Origin: Variovorax sp. Root318D1
GTDB lineage: Bacteria; Pseudomonadota; Gammaproteobacteria; Burkholderiales; Burkholderiaceae_C
NCBI RefSeq assembly: GCF_001424835.1
Contig: NZ_LMCQ01000013.1
Coordinates: 1 to 49,363, forward strand
DNA: 49,363 bases
Reading direction: 5' to 3'
Each line of letters begins with the position of its first letter. Within the stretch, counting starts at the first letter, position 1. The position numbers and the translations under genes are program-made. This document shows positions 41,293 to 49,363 of this stretch, piece after piece. A model generated the notes under the pieces. The model was given only the letters and a program-made list of their open reading frames with translations. It did not search any database and had not been told where the DNA came from.

Positions 41293-42231
41293 ATGACCAC
41301 GATCACACGCAAGCGCTCGATTCCCCGTCAGCGCCAACCCGAACTGGAGCGCGACATTGCGCGCTCCCCATCGCTGGGCTACGAGGCACCCGAAACCGGC
41401 CTGGTGCGATGCCTTGCGCACGGCTTTCCGAGCCCGCTGGTGCGATGGCATTTCCATGAAGACTACGAACTGCACCTGATCACCGAGACCTCGGGCAAGG
41501 CCTTCATCGGTGACTGGATCGGGCCGTTCCAGCCCGGCCACCTGGTGCTCTGCGGGCCGCGGCTTCCGCACAACTGGATCTCTCTCGAAGTGCCCGAAGG
41601 CGGCGCTGCGGGGCGCGACCGGGTGATCCAGTTCCGCCACGAGCCCATCGAACGCGCGGCAGAGGAGATTCCCGAGTTGCGCGAGGTGATGCAGCTGTTC
41701 GAACGAGCGCGGCACGGCATCGAGTTCTTCGGCATGTCGCAGCAGGCGCTAACGCACTGGGACAACATCAAGGCCGCGCGCGGCATGCGCCGGCTCGGCC
41801 TGTTCTTCGAGTTCATGGCCGACCTGGCGCAATGCACCGACTACCGGCTGCTGTCGAGCGTGCAGATGCAGGGCGCGCAGGGCGCCGATGGCGATGCGCA
41901 GGTCGACCAGATCAACGGCATCGTCAATCGCATCACCGCGAACCTGGCGGAGTCCATTTCGATGTCCGACGTGGCGGCCGAGCTCGGCATGAGCGAGAGC
42001 CGCTTCAGCCGCTTCTTCCGGCGCTCCACCGGCAACAGCTTTACAGACTTCGTCAATCGCGTGCGCATCAACAGCGCCTGCCATCTGCTGATGCAGACCG
42101 ACCACTACGTGACCGACATCTGCTATCAGGTCGGCTTCAACAACGTCGCCAACTTCAACCGGCGTTTCCTTGAAATCAAGGGCATGACCCCGAGCGAATT
42201 CCGGCGGCAGGCCGACACCCGATTCGGCTGA
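41293..42231 (+). CDS. mtlR: AraC-family transcriptional activator (MtlR-like)
   Basis: 312-residue regulator with an N-terminal cupin-like sensing domain (about 40-150: LVRWHFHEDYELHLITETSG, GPFQPGHLVLCGPRLPHNWI) and two C-terminal HTH motifs (about 215-310: ISMSDVAAELGMSESRFSRF and VTDICYQVGFNNVANFNRRF, with GMTPSEFRRQ at the end). Mannitol operons of pseudomonads are activated by an AraC-type MtlR of this architecture; the gene inside the polyol operon and the 21-bp-spaced direct repeats before smoE make this the likely local activator. ATG 41293, 13 nt after fructokinase. Confidence 0.88.
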   Translation: MTTITRKRSIPRQRQPELERDIARSPSLGYEAPETGLVRCLAHGFPSPLVRWHFHEDYELHLITETSGKAFIGDWIGPFQPGHLVLCGPRLPHNWISLEVPEGGAAGRDRVIQFRHEPIERAAEEIPELREVMQLFERARHGIEFFGMSQQALTHWDNIKAARGMRRLGLFFEFMADLAQCTDYRLLSSVQMQGAQGADGDAQVDQINGIVNRITANLAESISMSDVAAELGMSESRFSRFFRRSTGNSFTDFVNRVRINSACHLLMQTDHYVTDICYQVGFNNVANFNRRFLEIKGMTPSEFRRQADTRFG

Positions 42232-42275
42232 GGTCGAGACGCCCCGCTTTCAAGGCGCAATCAGGGAGCACCATC

Positions 42276-43748
42276 TTGTATCTGGGACTCGACCTCGGCA
42301 CGTCCGAGCTCAAGGCGCTGCTGCTTGCCGACAATCACAGCATCGTCGGCGTGGCACGCGCACCGCTCACGGTCGATCGGCCGCAACCGCTCTGGTCGGA
42401 GCAATCGCCGAGCCAGTGGTGGCAGGCTCTCGAACGGGTCATGGCCGAACTGCGGCAGGCGCATGCCGAAGCGCTCTCTGCCGTGCGTGCCATCGGCCTC
42501 TCGGGCCAGATGCACGGCGCCACGCTGATCGATGCGGCGGACGAGGTGCTGCGTCCCGCCATCCTCTGGAACGACGGGCGCAGCGGCGCGCAGTGCGAGG
42601 CGCTCACCCGCGCCGTGCCGCGCCTGGGAGAGATCGCGGGCAACCTGGCGATGCCGGGGTTCACCGCGCCCAAGCTGCTGTGGGTGCGCGAACACGAGCC
42701 TGAAATCTTCAATCGCACGGCGCGCGTGCTGCTGCCGAAAGACTGGCTGCGCTTCATGCTCAGCGGCGAGGCCGTGAGCGAGATGTCCGACGCCGCCGGC
42801 ACCCTGTGGCTCGACGTCGGTGCGCGAGACTGGTCCGACGAACTGCTTGCGGCCACGGGGCTCACGCGCGACCACATGCCGCGGCTGGTCGAGGGCAGCG
42901 AAGTGTCGGCGCAGCTCAAGCCCGAACATGCGGCGCGCTGGGGCGTCGGCAGCGGCTCTCCAGTGCGCATTGCCGGTGGCGCAGGCGACAACGCCGCGAG
43001 CGCCGTCGGCATGGGGCTGGTGGAGCCGGGGCAGGGCTTCGTCTCGCTTGGAACCTCGGGCGTGGTGTTCGTCTCGACCGACCGCTTTCTGCCGAACCCG
43101 GCGCAGGCCATGCATGCGTTCTGCCACGCGCTGCCCAAGCGCTGGCACCAGATGTCGGTGATGCTTTCGGCCGCAAGCGCAGTGAGCTGGGCCGCCAGGA
43201 CATTCGGCTTTGCCGACGAGGCCGCGCTGCTCGAAGCGGCCGCGTCGGTCGAGCTGTCACGACGCCAACGGTGCCCGTTGTTCCTGCCGTACCTGTCGGG
43301 CGAGCGCTCGCCGCACAACAACCCCCATGCGCAGGGCGCGCTGTTCGGATTGACGCATGCGCATGGACCGGCGGAGATCGCCTATGCCGTGGTCGAAGGC
43401 GTGAGCTTCGGGCTGCGCGACGGATTCGACACCCTGCGCTTGCCTGCCGACATGCCGCTGCGCGAAGTCGCGCTGGTCGGCGGCGGTGCACGCAGCGTGT
43501 GGTGGGGCCAGTTGCTGGCCGACATCTTCCAGGTGCCGCTCACGCTGTACGCGGGCAGCGAAACGGGCGGCGCGCTTGGCGCGGCGCGCCTTGCCTGGCT
43601 GGCCGATGGCGGCACCGTTGCCGAGGTGTGCACGCTGCCGCCAGTGAGGCAGCAGCTCGTGCCGTCGGCGGTTGATGTGGATTTGCACAGCTCGCGGCAT
43701 GCGCGATTCCAGGAGCTGTACGTCGCGCTGCAAAGCCAATTCCAGTAA
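42276..43748 (+). CDS. xylB: Xylulokinase
   Basis: 490-residue FGGY-family kinase phosphorylating D-xylulose to xylulose-5-P. The start is TTG 42276, preceded by CAGGGAG; no ATG is near. N-terminal ATP-fold LGLDLGTSELKALLLAD, substrate region GLSGQMHGATLID and LWNDGRSGAQCE, catalytic Asp in GGAGDNAASAVGMGL, and SLGTSGVVFVSTD. It completes the route arabinitol or xylitol to xylulose to pentose phosphate pathway. Last gene of the polyol operon; a terminator follows. Confidence 0.93.
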   Translation: MYLGLDLGTSELKALLLADNHSIVGVARAPLTVDRPQPLWSEQSPSQWWQALERVMAELRQAHAEALSAVRAIGLSGQMHGATLIDAADEVLRPAILWNDGRSGAQCEALTRAVPRLGEIAGNLAMPGFTAPKLLWVREHEPEIFNRTARVLLPKDWLRFMLSGEAVSEMSDAAGTLWLDVGARDWSDELLAATGLTRDHMPRLVEGSEVSAQLKPEHAARWGVGSGSPVRIAGGAGDNAASAVGMGLVEPGQGFVSLGTSGVVFVSTDRFLPNPAQAMHAFCHALPKRWHQMSVMLSAASAVSWAARTFGFADEAALLEAAASVELSRRQRCPLFLPYLSGERSPHNNPHAQGALFGLTHAHGPAEIAYAVVEGVSFGLRDGFDTLRLPADMPLREVALVGGGARSVWWGQLLADIFQVPLTLYAGSETGGALGAARLAWLADGGTVAEVCTLPPVRQQLVPSAVDVDLHSSRHARFQELYVALQSQFQ

Positions 43749-43762
43749 TACGACGGGCAATA

Positions 43763-43790
43763 AAAAAGGGCCGCTTTCGCGGCCCTTCTT
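43763..43790. terminator. Bidirectional terminator between xylB and groEL
   Basis: AAGGGCCGC (43767-43775) / GCGGCCCTT (43780-43788), loop TTTC. The preceding A-run gives six U on the minus strand for groEL; the plus side has a weaker T-rich tail for the polyol operon. Confidence 0.88.
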
Positions 43791-43816
43791 GTTGGTGAGC
43801 AGTGCTCAGCCGGGCA

Positions 43817-45472
<1,656 letters not shown>

Positions 45473-45499
45473 TTATTTCTCCGAATGGGGATGGATGGA

Positions 45500-45790
45500 T
45501 TACTTCTCGACGACCGCGAACAGGTCGTCTTCCTTCATGACCAGCAGTTCGTCGCCATCGACCTTGACGGTCTGGCCGCTGTACTTGCCGAACAGGACGC
45601 GGTCGCCGACCTTGACGGTCAGTGCGGTCAGGTCGCCCTTGTCGGTGCGCTTGCCCGGGCCCACGGCCAGGACTTCACCCTGATCGGGCTTTTCGGCGGC
45701 TGCGTCGGGGATGACGATGCCAGAGGCGGTCTTGGTTTCGCTGTCAACACGCTTGACGATCACGCGATCGGCCAAAGGACGAAGTTTCAT
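45500..45790 (-). CDS. groES: Co-chaperonin GroES (10 kDa)
   Basis: 96-residue lid of the chaperonin. [20 protein letters not shown] start at ATG 45790, mobile loop [20 protein letters not shown], and C-terminal [18 protein letters not shown]. The start has AGGAGATG upstream. The frame is open upstream to 45883 but enters the CIRCE operator region. First gene of the groE operon. Confidence 0.98.
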   Translation of the reverse strand: MKLRPLADRVIVKRVDSETKTASGIVIPDAAAEKPDQGEVLAVGPGKRTDKGDLTALTVKVGDRVLFGKYSGQTVKVDGDELLVMKEDDLFAVVEK

Positions 45791-45872
45791 TGCATCTCCT
45801 GAATAAGAAACGGGGTTGTGGTCGGGTGCCGGGCGGGGGAGACCGGCAGCCCATCGACTGGTCGAGGGCTTG

Positions 45873-45899
45873 TTAGCACTCATCTACAGCGAGTGCTAA
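45873..45899 (-). promoter_or_regulatory. CIRCE operator (HrcA site)
   Basis: Perfect CIRCE: TTAGCACTC (45873-45881), 9-nt spacer, GAGTGCTAA (45891-45899), between promoter and groES start. HrcA represses groESL through this element at low temperature. Confidence 0.97.
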
Positions 45900-45927
45900 T
45901 CATAAGGGCAATCGGCAGACTTTCAAG
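45899..45927 (-). promoter_or_regulatory. groES promoter with heat-shock-like -35
   Basis: On the minus strand CTTGAAA (45927-45921) and TATGAT (45904-45899) with 16 nt between TTGAAA and TATGAT: a good sigma70 promoter. The same stretch has the CTTGAAA box and a CCCTTAT -10-like block of a sigma32 promoter, so dual use is possible. CIRCE starts at its -10. Confidence 0.75.
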
Positions 45928-46208
45928 GCCGGGAGGCCGGCCAGCAGTTGCGGAACGACACTGGTCATTCAACTCTGCGCCACTCGACATGCAACTCTTC
46001 AAGGTTCTGGCTAGGAGCCCGGCAGCCGACCCTTGTCTGGTTTGATCTCGACGAGAGGCGGTTCTCAGCTAAGCTAAAACTGCACGATCGTTCGCTTTTC
46101 ATTGAGGCAATGTAGAGGTCTCTCCAGAGTTCCGCGTTTCGTGGTGACTACTCCATATCGCCGATTTCGAGGTCTTGCTGTTCGGATTGAGCCCCGATCG
46201 ACACTTCT
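45928..46208. other. Gene-free stretch between the groE promoter and the accessory segment
   Basis: I see no gene, tRNA or convincing hairpin here. GC content drops compared with the left part of the window, which marks the transition to the accessory segment. It is the 3' side of the membrane-protein gene; no T-rich terminator is apparent. Confidence 0.5.
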
Positions 46209-47144
46209 CTACTGGATGCAGCCGTCGAGCACGTTGCTACTGGTCCCATCTAGGGCTGCTGCCTGTGACGATCGCCTTGCCCTCTCTTTATCAATTGCTG
46301 CGCGTTTTTGCTCAAGTCGTCGATCGCGTTCTTCCCTCTCAATTGCTTCGATCTCAAGCGCTTTGGACATTGCGCGGTCCATGGCGCCTCCCAATTTTTG
46401 CACTAGGGCCGCGATCCAACCAGTACCGAGAGCCACGAGGCCGGCGATCGGCTCAAATGCCGCCTTTTCGGTTGCGATCCACGCTCCAAGAAGAGAAACC
46501 GTTGCAAGGGATCCAACCACTAGTGCAGCGACGGCGGTGCCGCGCACACCTGTTCGCGCATAGCCGCCTTCCAGTCGTCGGCTTCGGTCTTCAAGTATCG
46601 CAACTCGGCGACGGTCTCTCCACATCGGCGCCATCAAACCTGAGCTTGCACGGCTATAGACGATGAAATCGCGCAGCATTGACCGAATCACCGCATCGCT
46701 TAAATCGGCAGGTCCCGCTAAGGCTCGCCATATCACTTTCGGCTTGGATAGGCGCAGGTTGAACGACTCGAAGGGAAAGAAGAGCACGATCACTCCGCCG
46801 CGTGAATCTTGCGACACGACGAGCGAGGCACCCACTTCTTTGTCGTGCTCCACGATGCCTTGTAAGTCATGCACGCCGTAGAACAGACTCACTCCCCTTG
46901 CGCTGTGCGCGCGGTGCACGTATAGCTGCTCCCATGGCATCGTCGCGGCCGCTTCTATGGCCGCACACCTAAAGCGTTCCTCCAGTTTGTCAGCGACGAT
47001 TGCCCAGCTTACTCGTCGATAAAACCGCCAATTCCAAGCCCAATCGGTTGCCAACACTTGTCGACGCAGCACGCGTTCGATCCCGCGGACTTGGGACCGC
47101 TCGTAAGCCGCATGTTGTGGATGACTTCCCTGCTGTTGTTGCAT
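46209..47144 (-). CDS. Uncharacterised membrane protein with coiled-coil tail
   Basis: 311 residues from ATG 47144 (MQQQQGSHPQHAAYERSQVR). I do not recognise the family. An N-terminal soluble region of about 200 residues alternates strands and helices (LYVHRAHSARGVSLFYGVHD; ASLVVSQDSRGGVIVLFFPF). Then come two adjacent membrane helices (about 201-223, AVAALVVGSLATVSLLGAWI; about 230-249, PIAGLVALGTGWIAALVQ) and a charged coiled-coil tail (258-292, EIEAIEREERDRRLEQKRAA). Both ends are thus predicted on the same side. It is divergent from an XRE regulator that shares its promoter region and lies in a lower-GC accessory segment. The frame is open further upstream to 47411 but that part overlaps the XRE gene and is rejected. 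A toxin, sensor or defence effector is possible; none is shown. Confidence 0.6.
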   Translation of the reverse strand: MQQQQGSHPQHAAYERSQVRGIERVLRRQVLATDWAWNWRFYRRVSWAIVADKLEERFRCAAIEAAATMPWEQLYVHRAHSARGVSLFYGVHDLQGIVEHDKEVGASLVVSQDSRGGVIVLFFPFESFNLRLSKPKVIWRALAGPADLSDAVIRSMLRDFIVYSRASSGLMAPMWRDRRRVAILEDRSRRLEGGYARTGVRGTAVAALVVGSLATVSLLGAWIATEKAAFEPIAGLVALGTGWIAALVQKLGGAMDRAMSKALEIEAIEREERDRRLEQKRAAIDKERARRSSQAAALDGTSSNVLDGCIQ

Positions 47145-47156
47145 AGTCTGTCGCGT

Positions 47157-47188
47157 TTGCGCATTATTGTAAAAAACGGCATAATTGT
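47157..47188 (+). promoter_or_regulatory. Divergent control region: promoter plus 18-bp-spaced direct repeats
   Basis: TTGCGC (47157-47162), 17-nt spacer, CATAAT (47180-47185) is a plausible sigma70 promoter for the XRE gene. Two near-identical decamers GCATTATTGT (47161-47170) and GCATAATTGT (47179-47188) repeat with an 18-bp period over it. An XRE repressor bound here would block its own promoter and possibly that of the divergent membrane protein. Confidence 0.5.
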
Positions 47189-47226
47189 GTTTTCTGGCGC
47201 CGCCGGATGTCACACTAGGATCACGC

Positions 47227-47703
47227 ATGAATGCCCCAAACGACGCCCCTGGGGGGGGCCACCTTAACCTTCCCGCTTCCGCGAAAGCACTCTTCACTTT
47301 GCGGACCTTCTTAAATCTTTCTACAACAGCGGCAGCGCGTACGCTTGCTCTCGCATCACGTCGGTCATGGGAACGGTGGGAGGCCGGGGCGCCCGTTCCC
47401 CCTGCCACCATCGCTTTGATTCAGGAGAAACTTCGAGGTGAATACGCCCCCACGATGCGTGACTTGGTAGTTGTGGTGGCACTCGATGAAGGCGGGCTCC
47501 CAAGAGCGGTGGATACGGTGGCGGCTGACACCTTTGTGGATCTGACAGACATCGGCGATGGGACGGCTGTCATTCGGAGCTTGGCGGTCGAGCCGGTAAC
47601 CCTCGTTCCGTATGTCCGAGTGACAACTTTTCCGATAGCAGAGAACGCGCATGTCTGTGACAAGGCTAGGCAGTGGAAGTCTCTTTCGGAGAGACTCAAC
47701 TAG
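47227..47703 (+). CDS. XRE-family helix-turn-helix regulator
   Basis: 158 residues from ATG 47227. Residues 21-65 make an XRE-type HTH (LFTLRTFLNLSTTAAARTLA, LASRRSWERWEAGAPVPPAT, with the typical 'ERWE-G' after the recognition helix). The C-terminal ~85 residues (MRDLVVVVALDEGGLPRAVD and on) match nothing I know and may sense a ligand or contact the divergent protein. It lies 82 bp from the membrane-protein gene and faces the other way. An upstream in-frame ATG at 47185 falls inside the promoter repeats and is unlikely. Confidence 0.72.
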   Translation: MNAPNDAPGGGHLNLPASAKALFTLRTFLNLSTTAAARTLALASRRSWERWEAGAPVPPATIALIQEKLRGEYAPTMRDLVVVVALDEGGLPRAVDTVAADTFVDLTDIGDGTAVIRSLAVEPVTLVPYVRVTTFPIAENAHVCDKARQWKSLSERLN

Positions 47704-47795
47704 GGGTGAAGCTTCAAGCGCCCGATGAGTGAGCCAAGCTGATCAACGCCGACCTCAGCGCCCCAAGGGGGATCCGGCGAGTCGCTAATGGTTTC

Positions 47796-48308
47796 TCATT
47801 TCTTGCCGCCGCGCGAAGCTAGCGCGACCCCGAACGTGAGGCGACCGTCGTAGGTCCATCGTCTTGTTTTCACGGCGGTGATCCTTCCTGCGTCGGCGTG
47901 CCGCGGATTGATGAGCACATTTGTCTCTTCGGGCACGATCGCTGAGGGCACTTCGAAAAGCGCGGTGCGATTGCTTCGCAACCATCCATCGCCAATGTCC
48001 AGTGACACTTTTCCCGCTGGGAGGACGTCCCAGCCGACTGCGAGCAGGTTGACATCGCCGTTCGTGCGCATAAACCAGACGTCATCTGGAATGTCGATTC
48101 GTACAAGCAAGCGGTTTAATGGGAGTGCCCCGGCATTGAGGTGGACCACCGTCTCGAGCGCAGCCAACGCGATGTTGGTCGCGCTATAGACCATTGGCAT
48201 GCCCGGTCGGTTCCAGCGCCCGCCCGTGATTTCAGCGCCTTTGCCACCTAGGCCCTCGGCCGTGTAGTCCGGTGTCTCCGATGCGATCCGCCAGACACTG
48301 ACCGTCAT
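47796..48308 (-). CDS. RES-domain toxin (NAD-targeting, ParT/MbcT family)
   Basis: 170 residues, ATG 48308 overlapping the antitoxin stop by 4 nt (ATGA). RES family features: WRIAS with R7 at the start, GGRWN with R31, VYSATNIALAALETVVHLN with Y41 and E52, S122 in FEVPSAIVPEETN, and the NPxH motif NPRH (134-137). Characterised members degrade NAD+ or ADP-ribosylate targets. The toxin is downstream of its antitoxin, the usual order. The frame is open upstream, but that part is the antitoxin in another frame. Confidence 0.9.
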   Translation of the reverse strand: MTVSVWRIASETPDYTAEGLGGKGAEITGGRWNRPGMPMVYSATNIALAALETVVHLNAGALPLNRLLVRIDIPDDVWFMRTNGDVNLLAVGWDVLPAGKVSLDIGDGWLRSNRTALFEVPSAIVPEETNVLINPRHADAGRITAVKTRRWTYDGRLTFGVALASRGGKK

Positions 48309-48925
48309 ACGTACGCGCCACTTTGCAGTCGCCCGAGCAACTGTGACACCATAGCTTGGCCTTCTGCCGTATCCATCAAGTCTCCCGGCCGACGCCCATT
48401 CAAGGCGGGCAGCGGTTGATCCAACCATTGGGCGACCCATGTCGCCGCATCAAAATCCTCTGGTGCGCCCGACTCTTCCACCATGGCCTGCGCTTGGCCA
48501 ATGAGCTTGCTCACGCCCATGACCCGAGAGGATTCCTCGCTCGACAACGCTGTCTGCTGGCTGCTCTTCCGCTGTATCGTTGCCCTAGCTAAGCCTAGCG
48601 TGCCGATCAGCTTCTCCTTTGGCATCTGCATCGAGGCGGCGAGGACGTCGACCATGCGTGCATTCACCCCTCTTTTGACGATGTTGACTTGCTCTAGAGG
48701 ATCGGCCTCGTAAAACTTGCGGAAGTCGACGATGACGAAACTATTCCCGCCAAAGTCCAAAATCTCAACACCGCGGCGGTGGCCGCTGACCTGCCGCGCG
48801 CCGAGCGCTTTGGTCCCAATGCGTTTCCCAGTGGTGAACGCGTGATGTAGCCACTCGAAATCGTCGTTTGGTTTCTCGAGCGGGAACGAGCCCGGCAACT
48901 CTTTCGTGGCTTCCGTGCTGGACAT
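48305..48925 (-). CDS. Xre/MbcA/ParS-type antitoxin with N-terminal extension
   Basis: 206 residues. The C-terminal domain has the DUF2384 toxin-binding form (FDAATWVAQWLDQPLPALNG, RRPGDLMDTAEGQAMVSQLL, ending GRLQSGAYV). The middle part (about 80-135: NIVKRGVNARMVDVLAASMQ, MPKEKLIGTLGLARATIQRK) is the Xre-like HTH. The first ~75 residues (MSSTEATKELPGSFPLEKPN ... FVIVDFRKFYEADPL) go beyond the usual ~130-150 aa antitoxin. ATG 48925 has AAAGGAG 7 nt upstream. It neutralises the RES toxin and probably represses its own operon. Confidence 0.88.
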   Translation of the reverse strand: MSSTEATKELPGSFPLEKPNDDFEWLHHAFTTGKRIGTKALGARQVSGHRRGVEILDFGGNSFVIVDFRKFYEADPLEQVNIVKRGVNARMVDVLAASMQMPKEKLIGTLGLARATIQRKSSQQTALSSEESSRVMGVSKLIGQAQAMVEESGAPEDFDAATWVAQWLDQPLPALNGRRPGDLMDTAEGQAMVSQLLGRLQSGAYV

Positions 48926-48951
48926 GGTGGCTCCTTTGAGCTGACATTTTG

Positions 48952-48981
48952 CCTCGTTCGAGGCGAGCGAGTCGTTCGAGG
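48952..48981. promoter_or_regulatory. Candidate antitoxin operator
   Basis: CCTCG-TT-CGAGG (48952-48963) is a perfect inverted repeat; a second copy with the core TCGTTCGAGG lies 18 bp on (48972-48981). They sit 27-56 bp before the antitoxin ATG, where an autoregulatory site is expected. Confidence 0.5.
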
Positions 48982-49264
48982 GTAAGGCACTGATGAATTC
49001 CTGCTCGCGATGGCGTCAAATCATCGCGATCAAGTTCAATCAGCTGAGCCCATATCCTCTTTGCCACGTCGAAGCGACAGAACTCAACTTATTTAGCGCG
49101 TAAACGTCTGCCTCGGTAGAACTCGTATTGATCCGCTTTTTTCATGTGACTTGACCCAGCTGATGCATGCCACGTCATTGCACACAGGGGCCGCGGAAAC
49201 GGGGCAAGGGTGGATAAAAATTCTTTCCTTATTTGGCTCAAATTTGGATGAAAAACACGTCCCA
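48982..49264. other. Gene-free stretch upstream of the toxin-antitoxin pair
   Basis: Short open frames on the minus strand (for example 49089-49277 and 48765-49067) lack ribosome sites and known domains, and the second overlaps the antitoxin start. I see no RNA gene here. It probably contains the TA promoter, which I cannot place. Confidence 0.4.
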
Positions 49265-49363
49265 TGTTGATTGCCACCGAAAATTGACCCGGCTAACGCA
49301 CTAATTTCCGTCTAAGACTGACCCACGTAAAACTCTACCCTGCTCATTTTTAAGGCAGGGGAT
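49265..49363 (+). mobile_element. Probable left end of an IS21-family element (cut by window edge)
   Basis: The sequence begins TGTTGATTGCCACC and contains repeated GAAAATTGACCC and AAGACTGACCC boxes, followed by TTTTTAAGGCAGGGGAT at the very edge. Multiple 'CTGACCC/TTGACCC' boxes behind a TG end, then an istA ribosome site, are what I recall of IS21-type left ends in beta- and gammaproteobacteria. istA itself would start outside the window. No target duplication can be tested. Confidence 0.45.

Noticed and set aside
45928..46208. Possible tRNA or att site beside groES as island border
   Set aside because: No cloverleaf or direct repeat matching the right edge could be found by eye.
48765..49067. 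100-codon minus-strand frame upstream of the antitoxin
   Set aside because: It overlaps the antitoxin start by 160 nt, contains the operator-like repeats and shows no recognisable domain.

Overview
The window looks like a chromosomal segment of a high-GC betaproteobacterium of the Comamonadaceae, most likely Variovorax or a close relative. The basis is the gene content: Burkholderiales-type trimeric porins, Coq7-type hydroxylase, a SmoEFGK/MtlK-like polyol operon with AraC regulator, and an adjacent AfuABC-like transporter. The genus is an inference; no rRNA marker is present.

Layout. 1-6893: type II secretion genes, minus-strand gspG-H-I-J-K-L-M-N-D (D cut by the left edge), with gspC divergent. 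6913-9746: biosynthetic threonine deaminase (ilvA) and a lone tyrosine recombinase. 9803-14010: two related porins in inverted orientation flanking osmC and coq7. The left porin has an intact body but lacks its own start, and a probable small RNA gene sits just upstream of it. 14131-22103: peptide-type ABC importer (dppB, M20 amidohydrolase, dppA, dppC, dppD, dppF) followed by a Tat-exported DODA-like dioxygenase. 22108-32195: sugar-phosphate block: zwf, an AfuABC/FbpABC-like transporter, a YihX-like HAD phosphatase, lipocalin, transaldolase, glucose-6-phosphate isomerase. 32321-43790: small DUF805 protein, then a polyol operon (binding protein, two permeases, ATPase, long-chain polyol dehydrogenase, SDR sorbitol-type dehydrogenase, fructose-6-phosphate-aldolase-like protein, fructokinase, AraC activator, xylulokinase). 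43817-45927: groES-groEL under a CIRCE operator and a heat-shock-like promoter. 45928-49363: accessory segment with a novel membrane protein, a divergent XRE regulator, a RES-Xre toxin-antitoxin pair and, at the right edge, a probable IS21-type left end.

How it works together. The polyol operon would import mannitol, sorbitol or arabinitol, oxidise them to fructose or xylulose and phosphorylate these to fructose-6-P and xylulose-5-P. The neighbouring zwf, tal and pgi process the same intermediates, and the AfuABC-like system may import hexose phosphates directly.

Most unusual observations: the start-less porin joined to an sRNA-like unit with an anti-Shine-Dalgarno tract, near-identical inverted porin 5' segments that could allow inversion, hexose-phosphate-type residues in the 'iron' binding protein, and the uncharacterised membrane protein/XRE pair.
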